The notes beneath the pieces were generated by a model, which was not told the origin of the DNA, did no database searches, and was given only the letters and a program-made list of their open reading frames with translations. Of a stretch of 64,000 nt of DNA, positions 44,918-53,344 are shown piece by piece. A program made the translations under genes and the position numbers. Source of the DNA: G965202665 sp965243835 (GTDB lineage: Bacteria; Actinomycetota; Acidimicrobiia; Spongiisociales; Spongiisociaceae); the NCBI GenBank assembly GCA_965243835.1, contig OZ251578.1, positions 2,852,001 through 2,916,000 on the forward strand, given 5' to 3'. How positions within the stretch are numbered: position 1 is the stretch's first letter; every line of letters begins with the position of its first letter.

Positions 44918-45930
44918 TGACTCCGCTGCCGACGACCGACGCCGCCATCGGAGCCGCCGCACGCACCGGGAAGTCGACCGCGCCGGAAGGGATGCCCTCC
45001 AGCCCCCGCACTATTCCGAAAGCGGAACCACTCACCGCCGCCGCCGCAACCCACCGCACCGGCGACCGCCCGGGAGACAAACCGCAAAGTCGTCCCATAG
45101 TTCCGCAGGGGACGGACATAACTTCGGCGACCGAAACCGCTCAGCCCTCGCAACCCCGCCGCCCCCGCCCCATCCGCCCATTCCCACCACCATTCGGCCT
45201 CATCGCGTCACAACTGCTCCGCCCGTATCCCAACCCGCACTCCGGCTTCCCGCACCACGATCGGCTAATCGCCGAGCCGTCGCAACCCGCACGTTCCGCC
45301 CATCCCCTCCAGCCCGACCCGCACCGCGACCACCCAACCGCCGAACCGCCGCGACTGCGCCGCCCCAAAAAAGCCACCACGCCGGAACCAACCACACCCG
45401 CCGCCTACTGCACCGACAACCGCCTGGGAAGCAAACCCCAAAGTCATCCCATAGCTCCGCAGGGGACGGACATAACTTCGGCGACCGAAACGGCCGAACC
45501 GTTGCAACTGCTCCGCCCCCACCCCAAAAAAGCCGCCACGCTGGAACCAACCACACCCGCCGCCTACTGCACCGACAACCGTCCCGGAGACAAACCGCAA
45601 AATCATCCCATATATCCACAAAGGACAAACATAACCTCTGCGGCCGAAACCGCCCAACCCTCGCAACCCCGCCGCCCCCACCCCGACTTCCTACACCGCG
45701 ACCACCCAACCGCCGAGCCAACGCGCCAACCCCGCCCTCAAAATACCAACGCGCCGGAACGAACCGCACCCGCCAACCGCGCATTATTCGCGGCAACCAA
45801 CACGCCTCCGCCAAGCCTGCGACCAACGACAAGGGCCCATCCTTGCAACGGCCGGAACCGACCGATCCCATCCTCGGGTTGTCAGGCCGCTCCGGAGGGT
45901 CGGACGGCGGCCGGGAAGGGAGGCACCTGA
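44917..45930 (+). CDS. junction ORF 3: decayed tadC-start repeats
   Basis: 337 codons bounded by TGATG overlaps with tadB and tadC. Its first 50 bases (CTGATGACTCCGCTGCCGAC) align with the true tadC start (CTGATGGTTCTGCTGTGGGC) with G-to-A and T-to-C differences. Three copies of an internal unit (around 45075, 45430 and 45588) carry the peptide PQGTDITSATETA or a variant, and EPTTPAAYCTDNR occurs twice. The product is Pro/Thr/Arg/His-rich with no membrane helix, unlike real TadC. Coding status doubtful. Confidence 0.4.
   Translation: MTPLPTTDAAIGAAARTGKSTAPEGMPSSPRTIPKAEPLTAAAATHRTGDRPGDKPQSRPIVPQGTDITSATETAQPSQPRRPRPIRPFPPPFGLIASQLLRPYPNPHSGFPHHDRLIAEPSQPARSAHPLQPDPHRDHPTAEPPRLRRPKKATTPEPTTPAAYCTDNRLGSKPQSHPIAPQGTDITSATETAEPLQLLRPHPKKAATLEPTTPAAYCTDNRPGDKPQNHPIYPQRTNITSAAETAQPSQPRRPHPDFLHRDHPTAEPTRQPRPQNTNAPERTAPANRALFAATNTPPPSLRPTTRAHPCNGRNRPIPSSGCQAAPEGRTAAGKGGT
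45060..45770 (+). repeat. degenerate tandem repeats inside junction ORF 3
   Basis: Copies of CCGCAGGGGACGGACATAAC (or near variants) near 45100, 45460 and 45615, with flanking units of about 160 bases. Copies differ mostly by transitions. Confidence 0.7.
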
Positions 45931-46658
45931 TGGTTCTGCTGTGGGCGGCCGTCGCTTCCTTGACGGGGGCCGCCGTGCTGTTGATCGTGCGCGACCCCCG
46001 CCCCGACCTGCACGCCGAAGAGTTGACCGCGCTGGGGTGGACCCCGTTCGCCATCCGCACCGTTTCCGGGGCGGCCTCCCTGCTCTTGACGGCGGGGATG
46101 ACGACCGCGGGATGGCTGATAGCGGACGCCCGGGTCGGATTGGCGATCGGCGCCGGAGCGGGAGTGTGGTTGCCCCGCCTTTTGCCGGTAATGCTACGGT
46201 CGGCGGCCCTGGCCGGCTACCGCACCGGCCGGGACCGGGCCCTGCTGGTGTGGCTGCAAAGGGTGCGCCTGTATTCGGCGGTGGGAACTCCTTTGGCCGT
46301 TGCCGCAGTGGAAGCCGCCGAGCAGGTCCCCGACCGGGCCTTCGCCTCGGTGGCCGCCGGCATCGACGCCGCTTTGGAGGACGGCCGGGACCCGATCGCG
46401 GCCGCGTCCCGCAAAGTGGCCGGGTCTTCCGCGGAAACCCTGCTGGCCACCATCACCACCGTGGAACGTTCCGGGGCGGGAAGCGCCGACCTGATCGACC
46501 GCATCGTGGACCGGGCCATCGCCACCCTCACCTCCGCCCGTCGTGAAAACATTGAACGCCAAAGCCGGTCTTTGGTTACCACCACCACCCTGATCGCCCT
46601 GCTCAGCGGCCTGCTGATTATGGCCGCGGTGGCCCTCACCCTGCCGGGGCTGGTATGA
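45930..46658 (+). CDS. tadC: TadC-like inner-membrane pilus protein
   Basis: 242 aa, second GspF/TadB-C family platform protein. N-terminal helices (about 1-20 and 45-75), a cytoplasmic helical domain (LQRVRLYSAVGTPLAVAAVE; TTVERSGAGSADLIDRIVDR) and a C-terminal helix (LIALLSGLLIMAAVALTLPG). ATG 45930 lies in a TGATG overlap and has GGAAGGGAGG upstream. It is shorter than typical TadC. Confidence 0.8.
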   Translation: MVLLWAAVASLTGAAVLLIVRDPRPDLHAEELTALGWTPFAIRTVSGAASLLLTAGMTTAGWLIADARVGLAIGAGAGVWLPRLLPVMLRSAALAGYRTGRDRALLVWLQRVRLYSAVGTPLAVAAVEAAEQVPDRAFASVAAGIDAALEDGRDPIAAASRKVAGSSAETLLATITTVERSGAGSADLIDRIVDRAIATLTSARRENIERQSRSLVTTTTLIALLSGLLIMAAVALTLPGLV

Positions 46659-46722
46659 GCCCCGGCCGTTTTTCCACACGCAAGCAAGCAACAAGACAAG
46701 CAACGAGAAAGGAGACTCCGTA

Positions 46723-46929
46723 ATGGAATCACCTGTAGTTCGGATCATGCTGATCGCAGCCGCAGTAGCGGCCGCGGCGGCGGTCGTCGCCATCATGTGG
46801 ACGATGCTGAACACCAACGCCCCGGACACGGGGCCTGGTCAGATCGACTACGGCCGGGTCACCACCGAGAAGCTGTGCAAGGCGGTGGGCGGCACCTGGA
46901 CCTCCGGCACCAGCAAGTGCACGGCCTAA
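46723..46929 (+). CDS. Flp-type pilin-like small protein
   Basis: 68 aa: one hydrophobic helix (VRIMLIAAAVAAAAAVVAIM) right after a short N-terminus, then a Thr/Gly/Lys tail with two cysteines (LCKAVGGTWTSGTSKCTA) that could form a terminal disulphide loop. Strong ribosome site AAAGGAGACTCCGTAATG, as expected for a highly made pilin. It is placed after tadC and before TadE-like genes. It lacks the usual Flp Gly-Glu-Tyr processing motif, so the assignment is by size and context. Confidence 0.6.
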   Translation: MESPVVRIMLIAAAVAAAAAVVAIMWTMLNTNAPDTGPGQIDYGRVTTEKLCKAVGGTWTSGTSKCTA

Positions 46930-46962
46930 GCTAATCATCGGCAGGCTCCCGGGAAGACCCTG

Positions 46963-47370
46963 ATGGAAGCGGCGCTGGCGGTTCTGAAGACGGCGGGGGT
47001 GACGGTCGCCATCGTCGCCCTGACATTCACGTTGTTCGTGAAGCACACTGCCCGTATCGCGGCCGCCTCCGCCGCCGACCGGGCCGCGGCCGCCGCCGCT
47101 TCCCTACTGGGTTCCGACTGGGATTGCCGGGAGACGGGCCCGGCCTGGGAGGAGGCGCAAGCGCAGGCCTCCCGGGCCGCGGCCGACCGACTGACGGGGC
47201 TGGGTTCGGTGACTCCCGTCGCAGTGCGGGTAACCGCTTTGCCGTCGTGCGTAGTAACGGTCGCGGTCACCGCCGCCGCGCTGGGGACCCGCTCTTGGTT
47301 GGGAGCGGAGGCCGTGCGGTGCTCCGCCCCCCCGGCCGCGGAACAGGTTCCCCTGCGGGACCTGTGTTGA
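46963..47370 (+). CDS. TadE-like pseudopilin
   Basis: 135 aa. Hydrophobic helix AGVTVAIVALTFTLFVKHTA near the N-terminus, an Ala-rich helix (AASAADRAAAAAASLLGS) and three cysteines in the C-terminal domain. The arrangement is that of TadE-like minor pilins. It lies between the pilin-like gene and another pseudopilin gene. Confidence 0.55.
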   Translation: MEAALAVLKTAGVTVAIVALTFTLFVKHTARIAAASAADRAAAAAASLLGSDWDCRETGPAWEEAQAQASRAAADRLTGLGSVTPVAVRVTALPSCVVTVAVTAAALGTRSWLGAEAVRCSAPPAAEQVPLRDLC

Positions 47371-47386
47371 GAAAGGAGAGACGGGA

Positions 47387-47875
47387 ATGGACGAAGCGAT
47401 CGCCCTGGTAATTCTCGCTCCGGCGCTGATTCTGGGCCTGTGGCTGATGGACTTCACCGGCGGGGCGGCCCTGGCCGACGGGCGGGCGCAACTGGCGGCC
47501 TACGAGGGGGCCGAGGCCGCCGCCGAGGGCTTGGGGCGCACCGGGGTGGAGTTGGCATACATCGGCAACGCTATCGACAACGCCCGCAACGCGGCCGCCG
47601 TCGTTATGTTGGACGCCTGCCGGGATCTGGACCGGAACCGGGTCGCCGTGACGTTCGTCGACGCCGCGGGCAAGGAATGGAACGGAAAAGCCTGGTCGCA
47701 GGCCCCCGCCGGAACGGTGTTGGACGCGGTGCGGGTCAACGTGCGGTGCCGCATCGGGGCCTCCCCCCTGTTCGGGCAGTGGCGAACCGGCCAGTCGACG
47801 GTGAAAATTGACCGGGCCGATTCTCCGGCCAGGGCGCCCGCTTCAACCAGAACGTTGGGAACGGTCGGCCAGTGA
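47387..47875 (+). CDS. TadE-like pseudopilin
   Basis: 162 aa. MDEAIALVILAPALILGLWL forms a pseudopilin-like helix; LADGRAQLAAYEGAEAAAEG and NARNAAAVVMLDACRDLDRN follow, as in TadE-like proteins. Start supported by GAAAGGAGAGACGGGAATG. The stop overlaps the next gene by four bases. Confidence 0.55.
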   Translation: MDEAIALVILAPALILGLWLMDFTGGAALADGRAQLAAYEGAEAAAEGLGRTGVELAYIGNAIDNARNAAAVVMLDACRDLDRNRVAVTFVDAAGKEWNGKAWSQAPAGTVLDAVRVNVRCRIGASPLFGQWRTGQSTVKIDRADSPARAPASTRTLGTVGQ

Positions 47876-48213
47876 CCACTCCCCTGCTCGCCCTGGCCCT
47901 GGCCGCGATCACCGCCATGATGGTGATGACCCTGGACGACCACGCCCGCCTCGTCAGCCATCAGGAACTGGCCTTCGCGGTGGCGCAGAACCAAGCCGAA
48001 CAAATGACGACCGACTGCGCGGCGGGCGACTGCGCCCTACCCGCCGGCGCCCGGGCGTGCCGCATCGGCGGCTCCGCCCTGCAGGTAACGACGGAGATGC
48101 CCTGGCGGCCACGCTTGTGGACCGGACTCACCCCCGCCGTCGGCCGCTACCTGATCCATCTGGAAGTAGCGACCAACCCCCTGCTGGAAACCCTCGCCCC
48201 CTGCCCCCCTTAA
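47872..48213 (+). CDS. small membrane protein, last gene of the Tad operon
   Basis: 113 aa from the GTG at 47872 (overlap with the preceding stop). One N-terminal hydrophobic helix (LLALALAAITAMMVMTL) and an extracellular part with four cysteines (DCAAGDCALPAGARAC, LAPCPP). Probably another minor pilin-like protein; no family recognised. It ends 14 bases from the convergent exonuclease gene. Confidence 0.55.
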   Translation: MTTPLLALALAAITAMMVMTLDDHARLVSHQELAFAVAQNQAEQMTTDCAAGDCALPAGARACRIGGSALQVTTEMPWRPRLWTGLTPAVGRYLIHLEVATNPLLETLAPCPP

Positions 48214-48226
48214 GCACCCGACCATC

Positions 48227-49183
48227 CTACCGACCGAAATCTTGCGCTTCGGACAGCAAAGTCAGAAAGTCGCGCCCGCTTATAATTTCTATCTCATTGC
48301 CTATTGAGCTGTAGGCCATTGCCGTGTGATACCTTTTTTGACTGGTTGCATTAGGCAACGGTTTGTTTGTCTCCCAGTCACCGATTACCAAGAAATTCGT
48401 TTTGTGTGTTATATCGGATTGCGGATAGCCGCCTAGTGTGGCAACTATGCCATAGACAGTTTGCTTTTTGTAACCGAAGGGCAGTCTGCCTGTTATGGCA
48501 AAGTGTTTGTCGCTCACAATATTGCGAGGGTCTGCGTAAGGATTCTTGTCAGGCATGCCGCCATCGTCGCTTGCGCGTTGGCAAGGGTTCCAACCTGTAG
48601 AGTACAGAATACCTTGCTTAACCTTCTGCTTTTCCAGCAGTTCATCTAGGCTTGACGCATTTGCTTTGTCGCACAAGGCGATCACTATTTTTGCGGCGCA
48701 AATCGCGTCCGCCTGCGCATTATGATGGTCTTCCAATATCAAGTTTAGCTGGCTTGCCACATTGGGCAAACTGTACTGTTCGAGTTCCAGCATGGTGCGG
48801 GACATAACTATTGTGCACAAGTAGGTCAGGGTCGGCCATTCAAGACCCGACAAACGGCAGGCTCCCCGCAGTACGCTCAAGTCAAAACCGGCGTTGTGCG
48901 CGACAACCGTCCTATCGCCTATCCTGTCCAGCAAGTCCGGCATTATCTCACCGAAGCGGGGCTTTGACCTGACCATCCCGGATGTTATGCCGTGTATGCC
49001 AACATTGAATGGTTCAAAATAGTCAACCGTTGCGGGCGGACGCATCAGGTGCTCTTCCGCCCTGATTATCCTGCCATCTTCAACAAACGCCAAACCCACC
49101 GAGCAGGCCGACCCCCGGTTTGCGTTGGCGGTTTCAAAGTCAATAGCGACAAAGCTATCGGCGAACCCGGTCATTTCCAACAT
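48227..49183 (-). CDS. DEDDh exonuclease fused to a BRCT domain
   Basis: 318 aa. Exonuclease motifs: SFVAIDFETANANRGSACSV (Exo I, DxE), VVAHNAGFDLSVLRGACR (Exo II) and DHHNAQADAICAA (Exo III, HxxxxD), as in DnaQ/epsilon-like 3'-5' exonucleases. The C-terminal part (about 235-318) is a BRCT domain: KHFAITGRLPFGYKKQTVYG and THKTNFLVIGDWE. This fusion is found in DNA-repair or accessory exonucleases. ATG 49183 (MLEM) or 49174 is the likely start. The gene is visibly A+T-richer than the surrounding genome and follows two PUA-like genes on the same strand. Confidence 0.85.
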   Translation of the reverse strand: MLEMTGFADSFVAIDFETANANRGSACSVGLAFVEDGRIIRAEEHLMRPPATVDYFEPFNVGIHGITSGMVRSKPRFGEIMPDLLDRIGDRTVVAHNAGFDLSVLRGACRLSGLEWPTLTYLCTIVMSRTMLELEQYSLPNVASQLNLILEDHHNAQADAICAAKIVIALCDKANASSLDELLEKQKVKQGILYSTGWNPCQRASDDGGMPDKNPYADPRNIVSDKHFAITGRLPFGYKKQTVYGIVATLGGYPQSDITHKTNFLVIGDWETNKPLPNATSQKRYHTAMAYSSIGNEIEIISGRDFLTLLSEAQDFGR

Positions 49184-49208
49184 TGCCGTCACGGAGCCGG
49201 AAGCGCGG

Positions 49209-49691
49209 CTAACGGCTCTCCCACCTGGCCGTAAACTCACCGGCGTGCTTCTTGACGGCGGTAAATCGGCCTTGACCGAAGGCGGCGGACGAAAAATCGG
49301 CCTTGGGAAAGCCTTCCTTATGCCAGTCCACCCGTCGCCGATGCCGATAGCAACAATCAACGTAGAAGTAGTCGCTCCGCACCACACCTATGTAAACCTT
49401 CTCTTCCGCCTCTAATGTGGCTGGATAAACCACCAAGTCCCCCCGTTTTATATCGTTTACGAACTTGAACAGATGTGCGACATATTGGCCTACCCGCTGG
49501 GCGTCCAAATGGGTATTCTGGGGCCGATACACCGCCTTGTACATCGCCCGCGTCTGCCGCAGTTGCGACAGGTCGGGCATGCAAGCCTCGTCCAGAGCCA
49601 CCACATCCTCGGTCAGAAACAGGTAGTGCCCCAACCAATCCTGGTTCCCTCCCCGAATACACCAAACATTCCGTTCGTTCGTATCAGCCAT
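49209..49691 (-). CDS. PUA/EVE-like domain protein, paralogue 1
   Basis: 160 aa. NVWCIRGGNQDWLGHYLFLT, an acidic ALDEACMPDLSQLR, then FVNDIKRGDLVVYPATLEAE and VYIGVVRSDYFYVDC and HRRRVDWHKEGFPKADF follow the pattern of the N-terminal PUA/EVE-like reader domain of predicted Mrr-type restriction endonucleases. No nuclease domain is attached. Start supported by GAAAGGAGACCAAAATG. Roughly 40% similar by eye to the next upstream gene. Assignment to the superfamily is by pattern and needs profile support. Confidence 0.55.
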   Translation of the reverse strand: MADTNERNVWCIRGGNQDWLGHYLFLTEDVVALDEACMPDLSQLRQTRAMYKAVYRPQNTHLDAQRVGQYVAHLFKFVNDIKRGDLVVYPATLEAEEKVYIGVVRSDYFYVDCCYRHRRRVDWHKEGFPKADFSSAAFGQGRFTAVKKHAGEFTARWESR

Positions 49692-49718
49692 TTTGGTCTC
49701 CTTTCATTGCGTCCATCT

Positions 49719-50321
49719 TTACCCGAATTCCCCTTGTGATAATTTTTCTCCTCCTCCAAATTTCCACTTATTAATAACCTTGACAGCTAGGTCATTATTA
49801 ACCGTTATAAAACCCAACATCGGACCAAATAGATTGGGTAGATTGCCTTTGGCAAATCTCTTCCAATTCACCCGACGCCTATGCTGGAAGCAACAAGCAA
49901 CGTAGAAATATTCACTGACGATTTCTCCGATACAAACTTTATTTTCCTCTCTCTTCTTGTCCGGCTTAAGGTCGTCTGGGTAAATCACCAGATCTCCCTG
50001 TTTCGCAACGTTTGCCAACCTTACCAAATGACCGACTTTTTGACCCAACGCGGCCATACCCATTGGGGGATCATCTGGCTTATACATCTTCTTTACCGCT
50101 TCGTAGATTTTCCCGTACATCCTCCTAGTGTTAGCCAACGTCACCCCATTAAGCGGTAAAAGGGGCCATTCCTTGCTCCTCTCCCGGGCGGGAGGTATCT
50201 GCGATAGATCAGGCAAGAAAGGGTTATCTAGAGCCACCACCTTCTCGGTTCGAAACAGGTCATGCCCCGACCAATCCTTCGTTTCACCCCGGACACACCA
50301 AACCTTCCTGTTGTTAGGCAT
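49719..50321 (-). CDS. PUA/EVE-like domain protein, paralogue 2
   Basis: 200 aa. KVWCVRGETKDWSGHDLFRT, ALDNPFLPDLSQIP, VAKQGDLVIYPDDLKPDK, VCIGEIVSEYFYVACCFQHR and RRVNWKRFAKGNLPNLF align with paralogue 1 throughout; an insertion of about 30 residues follows the DLS motif. Strongly A+T-rich. Start supported by GAAAGGAGGCCTATG. First gene of an operon paralogue 2 - paralogue 1 - exonuclease-BRCT. A modified-base or nucleic-acid reader is a reasonable guess. Confidence 0.55.
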   Translation of the reverse strand: MPNNRKVWCVRGETKDWSGHDLFRTEKVVALDNPFLPDLSQIPPARERSKEWPLLPLNGVTLANTRRMYGKIYEAVKKMYKPDDPPMGMAALGQKVGHLVRLANVAKQGDLVIYPDDLKPDKKREENKVCIGEIVSEYFYVACCFQHRRRVNWKRFAKGNLPNLFGPMLGFITVNNDLAVKVINKWKFGGGEKLSQGEFG

Positions 50322-50343
50322 AGGCCTCCTTTCGGTTGCGCTC

Positions 50344-50371
50344 AGCCTACCAGAAAAGATTAATTATGCAA
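50344..50371 (-). promoter_or_regulatory. promoter of the PUA-like/exonuclease operon
   Basis: On the minus strand TTGCAT (50366-50371), 16 bases, TAGGCT (50344-50349), then a GAAAGGAGG ribosome site before the ATG at 50321. Confidence 0.55.
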
Positions 50372-50427
50372 GCATTTCCGTCCTGGCTCTCTGAATTCGT
50401 TGTTTATCGTGCTTTTGCCTTTCTCGA

Positions 50428-51615
50428 TTACTTACCCGCCGCTCGGATGACCCTTCTGATGTAGTCCGCCATCCCCGGAGCGGTGAAATCCACCCGGCCG
50501 CGCTCTGGGGAATAGATGAGTCCTTTGTTTATTAGCTCGCGGCGGGCGGGGCTGGCGTCGCTATGGGCCTTGCCCAAATAGTCAACCACCTCTCTGGTGG
50601 AAACAGTACCATCGCCCGGCCCCGCCATTGCCATGGCCGTCAGGTATTCCCGCTGTGAGGGTGTCGCACGCTCCCAGCGCGTCCTGTAGAAACCTTGTTC
50701 CAACCCGCGACATCCCGCCGCCACGCCCGCTTCGGCGTCAGCCAGCGTCAAGTCATCCGGCCCGGGAGCGCACTCCCAAACTTTGCTCCCAAAGGTTTGC
50801 AGGAAAAAGGGATACCCGGCGGAGGCTTCAACCACATAGGCCAGCGCCTCCTCCTCCCAGACCACCCCGCGACTCTCGGCGGGCAATCGCAACGCCCGGC
50901 CCGCGTCCTCGGCTCCCAAAGCCCCTATGCTCCGATAATCGAACAGCCTTTCCGCGTAGGATTTAGCTTCGGTCAAAACGGCCGGAAGGTTGGGAAGCCC
51001 GGCTCCGACCACCGCCACCGGGAGTTCCAAACGGTTGGTCTGATGCACCGCCCCCGCCACCGCCGTAATGTCGGCCAGGGGCAAGTCCTGCACCTCATCC
51101 ACAATCAACAACACCCCCGCCCCCAGCCCGGCGGCCGCGCCGCCCAGATCGGTCAGCAACTCGGACAGGTCCATTTCCAAGTTGCCGGTATCGGCCCGGC
51201 CTGCCCGTGCCTCCACTTCTATGCCGAAGCTGACCGACCCGTCAGGCATGGACTTCAAGGAAAACGACTTGAACACCCGCAATGCTTCACGCAACCGGGC
51301 CGAAATGCGGTGACGCAACGAAATCACCCGTAGCGACTCCGTCAAGGACCAGGTAATCGACAAGCGGAAGGAGCTTTGCAGACCGGCTTCCACGAACGCG
51401 TACACCCATCCCCGTTCGTCCGCCATTCCTCGCATCTCTTCCAGCAACACCGTCTTGCCTACGCCCCGCAATCCCGTCAAGATGATCCCCCGCTCCGCCC
51501 CGCCCTCCTCCATATAGTCCAGCAAGTCCCTAAATTGGGCCTGCTCCGCCTCCCGACCGGCCATCTCCGGAGGCCGCCGCCCGGCCCCGGGGCGATAAGG
51601 ATTTCGTTTCCGCAT
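50428..51615 (-). CDS. AAA/Orc-type ATPase with C-terminal winged helix
   Basis: 395 aa. Walker A LTGLRGVGKTVLLEEMR and Walker B GVLLIVDEVQDLPL, then VVGAGLPNLPAVL (sensor I region), and a C-terminal winged-helix-like part (PSQREYLTAMAMAGPGDGTV; RRELINKGLIYSPERGRVDF). It resembles single-gene AAA_16/Orc1-Cdc6-like ATPases often carried by mobile or accessory regions. ATG 51615 was chosen because it lies seven bases after a TATAAT box (leaderless); ATG 51624 overlaps that box. Role unknown. Confidence 0.75.
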   Translation of the reverse strand: MRKRNPYRPGAGRRPPEMAGREAEQAQFRDLLDYMEEGGAERGIILTGLRGVGKTVLLEEMRGMADERGWVYAFVEAGLQSSFRLSITWSLTESLRVISLRHRISARLREALRVFKSFSLKSMPDGSVSFGIEVEARAGRADTGNLEMDLSELLTDLGGAAAGLGAGVLLIVDEVQDLPLADITAVAGAVHQTNRLELPVAVVGAGLPNLPAVLTEAKSYAERLFDYRSIGALGAEDAGRALRLPAESRGVVWEEEALAYVVEASAGYPFFLQTFGSKVWECAPGPDDLTLADAEAGVAAGCRGLEQGFYRTRWERATPSQREYLTAMAMAGPGDGTVSTREVVDYLGKAHSDASPARRELINKGLIYSPERGRVDFTAPGMADYIRRVIRAAGK

Positions 51616-51622
51616 CAGATAC

Positions 51623-51628
51623 ATTATA
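51623..51628 (-). promoter_or_regulatory. -10 box of leaderless AAA ATPase gene
   Basis: TATAAT on the minus strand, seven bases (GTATCTG), then ATG 51615. No clear -35. The flanking 60 bases are A+T-rich with several TATAAG-like repeats. Confidence 0.5.
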
Positions 51629-51757
51629 AGGGATCCTAACCTTGTATATGGAATTTTCTTATACTGAGTTATAAAACCTTATACTTGCGCGCAAAGACAG
51701 TGGGCGGCGGCGGGCGGGTTACGATGGGGGCGACGCGAAACGCGGAAAGGAGGCGTG

Positions 51758-52723
51758 ATGGCGGAGCGGGTGCTGGTAACCGGAGCGGGGGGATGCCTGG
51801 GATCGTGGGTGATCCGCCAACTGGCGGCGGAAGGGTCGCCGGCGGTGGCCTTCGACATAGCGGAGGACCGGCGCCGGTTGCGTCTGCTGTTGGACGAGGA
51901 ACAAATCGGCGGGGTGGTTTTCCGGCAGGGCGACCTGCGGGACTTCTCCACCGTGGAATCGGTGGTGCGGGAGGAGGGCATAACCCACATCGTCCATCTG
52001 GCCGCCCTGCAAATTCCGTTCTGCGCGGCCGATCCGGTGCGGGGGGCGGAGGTCAACGTGGCGGGAACCGTCAACATTCTGGAAGCCGCCCGCCGGTCGG
52101 ACGGCCAAGTGCGGGGCGTCGCCTACGCCAGTTCGGCGGCGGTGTTCGGCCCGGCGGAAATGTACGAAGACGGGACCGCCTACGACGACTCCCCCCTGTC
52201 CCCCCGCACCTTATACGGCGTCTACAAGCAGGCCGACGAGGGCGCGGCCCGCGTCTACGCCTCCGACTGGGGGGTGGGGTCGGTGGGCCTGCGCCCGTGC
52301 ATCGTCTACGGCCCGGGCCGGGACCAGGGGCTCACCTCCGACCCGACCAAGGCCATGCTGGCGGCGGCGGCGGGAGCGTCGGCCCATATCGCCTTCGGCG
52401 GCTCCTCCACATTCCACCATGCCCAAGACGCGGCTGACTCTTTCCTGGCCGCGGCCCGGACGGAAACCGGGGACGCCCGCATCCACAACATGGGCGGGCC
52501 CACCGTCCCCATCGCCGAAATAGCCGCCGCCATCGAAGCCGCCGCCCCCGGCGTCCGCATCACGGTCGACGGCGACCCGCTCCCGCTCCCCCAAGCGATA
52601 GACGGGGCCCCATTGGACGACCTGCTCCCAGTCCGGCACCGCCCGCTACGGGAAGGGATCGCCGGGTCCATCGACGACTTCCGGCGCCTGCTGGCCGCGG
52701 GCCGGATCGACCCGCCCGGATAA
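51758..52723 (+). CDS. NAD-dependent epimerase/dehydratase family protein
   Basis: 321 aa, extended short-chain dehydrogenase fold. LVTGAGGCLGSWV is the NAD-binding GxxGxxG motif; YASSAAVFG and YGVYKQADEGAA supply the Ser and YxxxK catalytic residues. Typical substrates are nucleotide sugars or related alcohols. ATG 51758 follows GGAAAGGAGG at good spacing, better than the in-frame GTG three bases earlier. Stands alone. Confidence 0.88.
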   Translation: MAERVLVTGAGGCLGSWVIRQLAAEGSPAVAFDIAEDRRRLRLLLDEEQIGGVVFRQGDLRDFSTVESVVREEGITHIVHLAALQIPFCAADPVRGAEVNVAGTVNILEAARRSDGQVRGVAYASSAAVFGPAEMYEDGTAYDDSPLSPRTLYGVYKQADEGAARVYASDWGVGSVGLRPCIVYGPGRDQGLTSDPTKAMLAAAAGASAHIAFGGSSTFHHAQDAADSFLAAARTETGDARIHNMGGPTVPIAEIAAAIEAAAPGVRITVDGDPLPLPQAIDGAPLDDLLPVRHRPLREGIAGSIDDFRRLLAAGRIDPPG

Positions 52724-52792
52724 CCCTCCCTCCAGCGGCGCCCATCCAACAACGTCCGGTCGGGTTCCCAACGGCGTTCATCCGGGCATAGT

Positions 52793-53308
52793 CTACGGCG
52801 CCCCCGCCCGGAGCCGGTCGAGCAGGGTCAGGTGCAGGTTGTTTTGCGTTTGGAGCGCGGAAAGCCTTTCCCGAACGATTTCGTCATCGGGAAACCGGAC
52901 GAGGTGCTCTTCCAATTTGTCGACGGCATCGGCGGTGCGGTTCATCGCCGTCCAGATTGCGTAGTAGCAAAAATCAATGTCAGCCGCTTGAATGGGCCAC
53001 GCCGCGCATCGACCCTCGTTCCAATCGGAGTGGTTCGCTTCGAGCGCGGTGTTCGCCATTTCCAACAGACGGGACCATTCCGAAAGAGAAATGGCGGCAG
53101 GCGGGCGGGTTGCGGGCGCCGCAACCAGGGTCGTAGCGGAAGTCGTCGTCGTGTCAACTACGACGGCGGGGAGCGTTGTCGTCGGGGCGGCGACGGGAGC
53201 GGGCGGGGGAGGTTCAGCCAGCGGGCCCCGAACCAGCAACAACGACGCGACCAACCCGCCGATTGCGCCGATCGCGACCGCACCGAACGCGGGGAGTAAT
53301 CGTTTCAT
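52793..53308 (-). CDS. secreted or anchored hypothetical protein
   Basis: 171 aa. A basic N-terminus and hydrophobic helix (AFGAVAIGAIGGLVASLLLV) are followed by a Pro/Thr/Ala linker (about 32-75) and a helical C-terminal domain (EWSRLLEMANTALEANHSDW; VDKLEEHLVRFPDDEIVRER) that looks TPR-like. The linker resembles those of the Tad-operon secreted proteins. Family not recognised. Confidence 0.6.
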   Translation of the reverse strand: MKRLLPAFGAVAIGAIGGLVASLLLVRGPLAEPPPPAPVAAPTTTLPAVVVDTTTTSATTLVAAPATRPPAAISLSEWSRLLEMANTALEANHSDWNEGRCAAWPIQAADIDFCYYAIWTAMNRTADAVDKLEEHLVRFPDDEIVRERLSALQTQNNLHLTLLDRLRAGAP

Positions 53309-53344
53309 CGGATTTGTTCGTCAAAGTCGACGGCGGCGCCCCTC

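Noticed and set aside
42345..45930. Arrays as functional collagen-like or linker proteins
   Set aside because: Alignment to the ends of tadA, tadB and tadC shows that they derive from gene junctions. A secondary coding role cannot be excluded but is not supported.
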